A stretch of 64,000 bases of DNA, taken from JAKFDK01 sp036676195. Its GTDB lineage: Bacteria; Bacillota; Sulfobacillia; Symbiobacteriales; ZC4RG38. The position numbers and the translations under genes are program-made. Below are positions 59,450-64,000 of this stretch, one piece after another; the first letter of the stretch is position 1; every line of letters begins with the position of its first letter. The notes under the pieces are model-generated. The model was not told the DNA's origin. It made no database searches and saw only the letters and a list, made by a program, of their open reading frames with translations. The stretch is taken from contig JAKFDK010000047.1 in the NCBI GenBank assembly GCA_036676195.1, positions 3,174 through 67,173 on the forward strand. Direction: 5' to 3'.

Positions 59450-59556
59450 CCTGTTGCCTCCATTCCGATCCGCTGCATAAAAGGTACTCGTTTAAATCAA
59501 TTGGTTAGACCTGTGATACTGGCCAGACCCTCATCCATTAAGACGAAAAAAGACTG

Positions 59557-59634
59557 CTACTGGTTGGCCTTGCTGTTGATCTTGTTCAGGTGGGAGTCAA
59601 TAAACATATTTCCACTTTCGTGTGCCGATGCCAT
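59557..59634 (-). CDS. Possible 25-aa micro-ORF upstream of fliQ
   Basis: ATG 59634 opens MASAHESGNMFIDSHLNK..., 25 codons to a TAG at 59557-59559. GGAG lies about 10 nt upstream. A run of six T residues on the minus strand follows the stop. The peptide has no recognisable family, and a frame of this length could arise by chance, so this is a weak call kept only because of its place in the unexplained 237-nt gap. Confidence 0.2.
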   Translation of the reverse strand: MASAHESGNMFIDSHLNKINSKANQ

Positions 59635-59686
59635 TATCCTGCAACTCCGCTCCCCCAGTCAGCCGGGGGCCCAGACATCGGCCCCT

Positions 59687-61240
59687 TCAGTCCACCGGCA
59701 TCAGGCGCTCCACCGGCGCATGATCGTCGGTGAGCAATCGGCCCAGTGCCAGGCCCGGTGTACCGGTGACCAGATCCGCCGATCGGCGCAGGTAATCGGG
59801 CCGGATGCCGCGGCCTGCGGCCGCCTGTACCGCTGCCTGTACCTCTACCGCCGTCTGTGTGCGGCCCGTACCGGCAAAAACAATCAAGTTGCGCAATGCC
59901 TCGACTCGGGCATCCCTGGCCCAACCGACGGCAAAGACATAGCGTTCAGGAAACACCGTGGCGGCCGTCAGGTAGAACGAGGCTGACAGGCTGCTCCGGG
60001 GCCCGCTCAGCGCACCGATCACATTGGCTGCAACCAGGCCACCCTCCTGAAGCCGGCTGCGCACCAGCGTCAGAAATTCCTGGGTGATCAGGTGAAACGG
60101 GATCGCATCGGCATAGTAGGCATCCAGCACAATCAGGTCGTATCGGCGCTCCGTCATTTCCAGAAAGCGGCGGCCGTCCTGCACATGCACTTGCAGCCGC
60201 TGATCGTCGGGCAGGGCAAAGTAGCGCCGGGCGACACGCTCGACTTCCGGGTCAATCTCCACTACATCAATGCGGACCTGCGGGTAGTCCTGCCACATCT
60301 GTTTGGGCACCGTACCGCCGCCCAACCCGACCACCAGGACGTCCCGGATCTGGGGCCGCAGGGCAAAGCCCAGGTGAAAGTAATCGGTGTAGTCGAACAC
60401 GCCCCGGAAAGGGTCATCCAGCGCCATGCCGCTTTGCCACGAACGGTCAAAACGCAGGTAGCGAACACCGTCGCCTTCGGATACCCGGATCTGGTGATAC
60501 AGGCTGTCCGACCGATAGATCACCTTCAGGAGTTCACCCCTGAACCCCTGCTCGGTGCCGGAGTCAGCGCCGCCCGATGCCGGGGGCGGTGCCGCCATTT
60601 CCGGTTGCTGCCCACCGGGCGCCGGCAGCAGGGCCAGTACCCCCGCGACGATGACCGCTCCCCCCCACCGGCCCGCACCCCGGGTTGCCCACAGGGACAG
60701 ACCGGCCAGCAGGAGCAACCCCACCCCCAGATAGCGCACCAATTCAGCCACCCCTAACAGGGGGACCAAATAAAAGGCGGTGCCCAGTGTGCCCACAATG
60801 CTTCCGGCGGTGGACAGGGCATAGAGCCCGCCGGCGGTACGGCCCAGCGCCCCGCCGGCCACCCCGTGCAACCGGATGGCGTAGGGAGAAACCATCCCCA
60901 TCAGCACCGTGGGCAAAAAGAACAACCCTGTAGCTGCCAACAGCGGTCCGGAGCGGGCTCCTGCCCCCGCCAACCGCACCACGGGCTCGACCAGGGTCGG
61001 AATGGCCCATACCAGTATGCCGGAACCTAATAAGGCCGCTGCCAGACCAGCCGGCAGCGGTCGGGCGTCGGCACAGATCCCGCCCAGCCAATAGCCGGCC
61101 GCCAGCGCCGCCAGAAACACACCGATCAGGCTGCCCCAGACAAAAAGTGAGTTACCGTGCGTAGGCGCGAGAATGCGACTGCCCAGGATTTCCAGGCTCA
61201 TGAGTATGGCCCCGCTGAAAAACACGACCGTCTGCAGCAC
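59687..61240 (-). CDS. Polytopic membrane protein with spermidine-synthase-like domain
   Basis: 517 aa: seven or so N-terminal TM segments (to about 215; FFSGAILMSLEILGSRILAP, FVWGSLIGVFLAALAAGYWL), then a spermidine-synthase/Rossmann methyltransferase fold with VLVVGLGGGTVPKQMW, VVEIDPEVERVARRYF and LIVLDAYYADAIPFHL. This is the MFS-like fused aminopropyltransferase family of many bacteria, whose substrate is usually not known. GTG 61240 with GAGGTAGGG upstream; the open frame to 61294 overlaps fliP. It lies inside the fliP-fliQ gene pair, which is normally contiguous, and has no flagellar relatives that I know of. A short GC hairpin (59652-59669) follows its stop. Confidence 0.9.
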   Translation of the reverse strand: MLQTVVFFSGAILMSLEILGSRILAPTHGNSLFVWGSLIGVFLAALAAGYWLGGICADARPLPAGLAAALLGSGILVWAIPTLVEPVVRLAGAGARSGPLLAATGLFFLPTVLMGMVSPYAIRLHGVAGGALGRTAGGLYALSTAGSIVGTLGTAFYLVPLLGVAELVRYLGVGLLLLAGLSLWATRGAGRWGGAVIVAGVLALLPAPGGQQPEMAAPPPASGGADSGTEQGFRGELLKVIYRSDSLYHQIRVSEGDGVRYLRFDRSWQSGMALDDPFRGVFDYTDYFHLGFALRPQIRDVLVVGLGGGTVPKQMWQDYPQVRIDVVEIDPEVERVARRYFALPDDQRLQVHVQDGRRFLEMTERRYDLIVLDAYYADAIPFHLITQEFLTLVRSRLQEGGLVAANVIGALSGPRSSLSASFYLTAATVFPERYVFAVGWARDARVEALRNLIVFAGTGRTQTAVEVQAAVQAAAGRGIRPDYLRRSADLVTGTPGLALGRLLTDDHAPVERLMPVD

Positions 61241-61262
61241 AGCTTTCCCTACCTCATTGTTG

Positions 61263-62096
61263 TCACTGGAAACTGGACAGGAGCTGTTGAACAATTAAAT
61301 TCCAACCATCAACCATGATAAATAGCAGGATTTTGAAGGGAAGCGAAATGAGCATGGGGGGCAGAAACATCATTCCCATGGACATCAGCGTAGTGGTCAC
61401 CACCAGATCGACCACCAGGAAGGGAATAAAGATCAAGAAACCAATTTGAAAGGCTGTTTTCAGCTCAGAAATGGCGAAAGACGGCACCACAACCCAAAAC
61501 GGGACATCGTCCGGGGAATTCGGGGCTGGCAACTTGGCGGCCCCCATAAACAACGCCAGATCCTTCTGCCGGGTATATTTAAGCATGAACTGGCTTAGCG
61601 GTGCTTCAGCCTCTGTCAGCGCCTGGGCCTGGGTCAACTCTCCGGCCAGGTATGGCTGCAACGCCCTGGTATTCACCTCTCTCCAGGTGGGTTGCATGAT
61701 GAACATTGTCAGAAACAGCGCCAGACCCACCAGCACCTGGTTCGGTGGAGCATTCGGAGTGGACAGGGCGCTGCGTAAAAAGCCAAGCACGATCATGATG
61801 CGAGTAAAAGAGGTCATCAAGACCAGAATCGCCGGTGCCAGGCTGAGCACCGTGAGCAACAGCAGAATCTGGAGGCTCACCACGGCATTCTGCGGTTGAG
61901 TGCTGCCGCCGATGTTGACCTGAAGCGAAGGCAGCGGGATTCCCACGCCGGTCTCAGTCTGGGCACCCGGAACTTCAGCGGCATCCAGGGTGGGCGGAGC
62001 CACTTCCGCCAGCACCGGCGCAGCCAGCAGCAGCATTACCCCGGTAACCAGGGCCAGTAGCCAGGCCACGCGCCGGCCACGTGCAGTGCTCATCAC
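61263..62096 (-). CDS. fliP: Flagellar export protein FliP
   Basis: Pore-forming export gate subunit, 277 aa, with an N-terminal signal peptide (ARGRRVAWLLALVTGVMLLLAAPVLA) and four TM helices in the mature part. Signatures: LTMFIMQPTWREVN, FMGAAKLPAPNSPDDVPFWV and ELKTAFQIGFLIFIPFLVVD. GTG 62096 or the overlapping ATG 62093 can start; the GTG has better SD spacing (GGGGGGAG). It overlaps the fliO stop. Confidence 0.96.
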   Translation of the reverse strand: MMSTARGRRVAWLLALVTGVMLLLAAPVLAEVAPPTLDAAEVPGAQTETGVGIPLPSLQVNIGGSTQPQNAVVSLQILLLLTVLSLAPAILVLMTSFTRIMIVLGFLRSALSTPNAPPNQVLVGLALFLTMFIMQPTWREVNTRALQPYLAGELTQAQALTEAEAPLSQFMLKYTRQKDLALFMGAAKLPAPNSPDDVPFWVVVPSFAISELKTAFQIGFLIFIPFLVVDLVVTTTLMSMGMMFLPPMLISLPFKILLFIMVDGWNLIVQQLLSSFQ

Positions 62097-62644
62097 GGCT
62101 GCCCACTCCCCCCCTGGCGCCCGGAAAGCCGGCGTAACCGTTCCAGGCTGGTGGCCAGCCGCTGCACGGCAGGGCCATGCGGCTGTGTCGCGGTCTGCAC
62201 ACCTGTCTCGGTGGGCGCAGTGGCGTCAGGTTCCCCCGACTGCAGCGGGTCGCCCGGGCGGGCATTGCCGAAGGGAGCCGGGCGGTCAAGGACTCGCCCC
62301 AGCACTTGCCGGAACGGCTCAATGGCCGCGGGCAGACCGACCGGCATCGGTTTGCGCGCGACTGCTTCCGCCACAACCGCCAAATCCCGGGGATCGTCCA
62401 ATTCCGCCAGAAGGGTAAAAGCATCAGCGCCAGCCCCAATCAGCAAGAACCGGCCCGCCACCTCGACCAGGAGCAGCGAGCGCTCACGGCCCACCGGGAG
62501 GACCTCCAACACCCGCATCACCCGGCCAGGGCCAGCGGACGCGCCCAGCCGCCCGCCGAGCAAGCGGGTGGTCACATAGGTCAGGATCAAAACTAGACCG
62601 AACAGCAACAGGAAGGAAAATACTTGCCATAAGGTGCTAAACAT
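62093..62644 (-). CDS. fliO: Flagellar biosynthesis protein FliO
   Basis: 183-aa export accessory protein. One N-terminal TM helix (VFSFLLLFGLVLILTYVTT), then the FliO core LLGGRL...VLEVLPVGRERSLLLVEVAGRFLLIG, and a Pro/Gln/Arg-rich tail. FliO stabilises FliP during assembly. ATG 62644 with GGAGG five nt upstream, 59 nt after fliY. Confidence 0.95.
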   Translation of the reverse strand: MFSTLWQVFSFLLLFGLVLILTYVTTRLLGGRLGASAGPGRVMRVLEVLPVGRERSLLLVEVAGRFLLIGAGADAFTLLAELDDPRDLAVVAEAVARKPMPVGLPAAIEPFRQVLGRVLDRPAPFGNARPGDPLQSGEPDATAPTETGVQTATQPHGPAVQRLATSLERLRRLSGRQGGSGQP

Positions 62645-62703
62645 TTCTGCCTCCAGGTGCCAAAAGCCCGCCCAAGGATGGGGACCGGGCCGCCCCCCAG
62701 GCC

Positions 62704-64000
62704 TTACCGACCCAGGGAAGCGGCCCGCTCAGCGGGACTGATGATATGGGTGATTCGAACCCCAAAATGCTCCTCGATCACGACAACCTCGCCCCGGGCG
62801 ATGAGCCGCCCATTTACCAGCACGTCTACCGGTTCACCGGCCAGCTTCTCCAATTCGATCACGGATCCGGGACCCAGCGCCAATACATCGCGAATTTGTT
62901 TACGGGTGCGACCCAACTCCACCGTGACCTGCAGAGTCACGTCCATCAGCAAATCGATGTTGCGTTCAGGACCCGGCACTACTGGCCCCGGGGACAGGTC
63001 CCGGAATTGGGCCGGTTGATAGGCCACCGCCGGTCCAGGGGGCAGCGGCTGGCCCGTCGGTCCGGCTGCATACCCGGCATACTGGGCTGCAGCGTTGGGC
63101 GGCGCGTAGGCAGGCGCCGGCTGGGCAAATGACGGTGGCGGCGAATGATACACTGGCGGCGCAGGATAGACCTGCGGCTGTGCCATCTGCGGCTGCCCCA
63201 TTTGTGGCTGCACCGGCGGAGGATCCCAGGCAGCGGGAGCATATCCCGTTGGCTGAGCCGCCGGGGCGGAGAAACCAGGAAGAACCAGGTCAGGTCTGGG
63301 AGCGGCCGGGGCCGCGACCTCGGGCACACCCCGTAGGGCTGCCGCCAGCCGTCGGGCCGGTTCCAGCAGAAAGGCCAGGCCAATACTCCCCTGTGCCGCC
63401 GTTCCTAACTGCACCGTGTGAGAAATGACAACCAGCGCCGTATCCGGGGCAGGCAGCCCGGCCGCTGTGTCCGCAGGCAGAATGATTTCCACCGGGGTCA
63501 GTCCCTGCGCCCACCCGGCCTGGCTGGTGATGCGGCCCAGGGCCTTACCCATGAACTGCCCCAGTCCCTCAGCCAGAGCGGAAACCCCGGTGGCGTTCAA
63601 TTCCCCGGGCACCAGACCACCCAGCATCAAGCCAACCACCTGCAGAGCCAGATCCTGGGGCATCAGCAGAAAAGCATGACCCTCTGCGATTGCGGCCCGC
63701 CCCCAGACCATATTCGGCCCAAACCGGGTTACTGCCTCACCGGCCGTCATGACCATTACCTGGACGGTACCCAGATGTGCCGGCACACCCAGCAGAACCG
63801 GAGCAACCGACCAGGCGTTCTCAAGGGCAGCGGCGGCGGCGGCCTGCAGGCTCGACCAGTCTTCCCCGGCGGCCGGCACCCCTGCAGGTGGGACAGGGTG
63901 AGACGGAACGGCCGCACCCGGGCTGGCTTCCGCCATGGGAACCACGGCGCTGTCGCCGCCCAGAACACCCTTCAGCAGGGCGTCGATCTCGGCCTGCGAG
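62704..64000 (-). CDS. fliY: Flagellar motor switch phosphatase-like protein FliY (N-terminus outside window)
   Basis: C-ring protein combining a CheC-like domain and a C-terminal FliN (SpoA) domain. The frame is open past the window edge; the first visible codons read SQAEIDALLKGVLGGD, the EIDALL motif that binds CheY-P near the N-terminus of FliY and FliM. The C-terminal FliN domain is clear (NIDLLMDVTLQVTVELGRTRKQ; RLIARGEVVVIEEHFGVRI). Between them (about residues 100-230) is the CheC-like domain; its motif positions read ALENAWSV and ALAEGLGQFM, without the E-x2-N pairs of active phosphatases. A Pro/Gln/Tyr-rich linker (about 270-350) precedes FliN. A few N-terminal codons are missing. 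Confidence 0.93.
   Translation of the reverse strand, partial: SQAEIDALLKGVLGGDSAVVPMAEASPGAAVPSHPVPPAGVPAAGEDWSSLQAAAAAALENAWSVAPVLLGVPAHLGTVQVMVMTAGEAVTRFGPNMVWGRAAIAEGHAFLLMPQDLALQVVGLMLGGLVPGELNATGVSALAEGLGQFMGKALGRITSQAGWAQGLTPVEIILPADTAAGLPAPDTALVVISHTVQLGTAAQGSIGLAFLLEPARRLAAALRGVPEVAAPAAPRPDLVLPGFSAPAAQPTGYAPAAWDPPPVQPQMGQPQMAQPQVYPAPPVYHSPPPSFAQPAPAYAPPNAAAQYAGYAAGPTGQPLPPGPAVAYQPAQFRDLSPGPVVPGPERNIDLLMDVTLQVTVELGRTRKQIRDVLALGPGSVIELEKLAGEPVDVLVNGRLIARGEVVVIEEHFGVRITHIISPAERAASLGR

Noticed and set aside
59450..59686. A second flagellar gene or tRNA in the fliQ-upstream gap
   Set aside because: No frame longer than 25 codons with an SD, and no cloverleaf-like arrangement was found.

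Overview
The window is about 64 kb of fairly GC-rich DNA (by eye near 60%). Every gene I can support lies on the minus strand, so transcription runs from high to low coordinates. The content points to a motile, endospore-forming member of the Bacillota, more like Clostridia or Symbiobacterium-type lineages than Bacillus. The evidence is a Gram-positive PolC, dipicolinate synthase genes (dpaA/dpaB), a Spo0E-like protein, a YtvI-like sporulation membrane protein, YlxP/YlxQ/YlxR, a CheC/CheD/CheX chemotaxis set and FliY/FlhF/FlhG. GTG and TTG start codons behind strong Shine-Dalgarno (SD) sequences are common. I cannot name the genus from sequence alone.

Layout, low to high coordinates (downstream to upstream in transcription). 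1-3980: lysine/dipicolinate operon dapB-dpaA-dpaB-asd-dapG, with its own promoter and a terminator-like hairpin in the leader. 4378-11726: chemotaxis operon, in transcription order spo0E-like, cheW, cheW, cheA, cheC, cheD, cheY, cheB, cheR, cheX, with an intrinsic terminator after cheX. 11849-16380: rpsO-pnp-M16 peptidase-dut. 16806-26724: the classical rimP-nusA-ylxR-ylxQ-infB-ylxP-rbfA-nrnA-truB-ribF cluster plus an RluB-type pseudouridine synthase. 27024-29864: four small or poorly known genes (unknown, HAD phosphatase, DUF4149-like membrane protein, Cys-rich unknown). 29905-37622: polC, MgtC-like protein, glycosyltransferase, and proS with an attenuator-like leader. 37954-39702: phosphoribosyltransferase and ispG. 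39830-44731: uppS-cdsA-ytvI-dxr-rseP (isoprenoid and envelope lipid synthesis, site-2 protease). 44798-48245: rpsB-tsf-pyrH-frr-small ORF. 48442-64000: a small anchored protein, then the distal part of the flagellar operon, fliY(partial)-fliO-fliP-[spermidine-synthase-like]-fliQ-fliR-flhB-flhA-flhF-flhG-PilZ-sigD-fapA-unknown-SwrB-like-41-aa membrane protein, closed by a terminator.

Most of this is conserved core gene content in a recognisable Firmicute order. I see no CRISPR array, prophage, insertion sequence, tRNA or rRNA gene, or defence system. I did not find a clear undescribed system. The points most worth a second look are a polytopic spermidine-synthase-like gene inside the flagellar export cluster, loss of phosphatase motifs in FliY and in one CheC site, the Spo0E-like gene heading the chemotaxis operon, the proS and dapB leaders, and small genes easily missed by automatic calling (41 aa at 49032-49157; 83 aa at 44798-45049). 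All start choices, motif positions and hairpins were read by hand.
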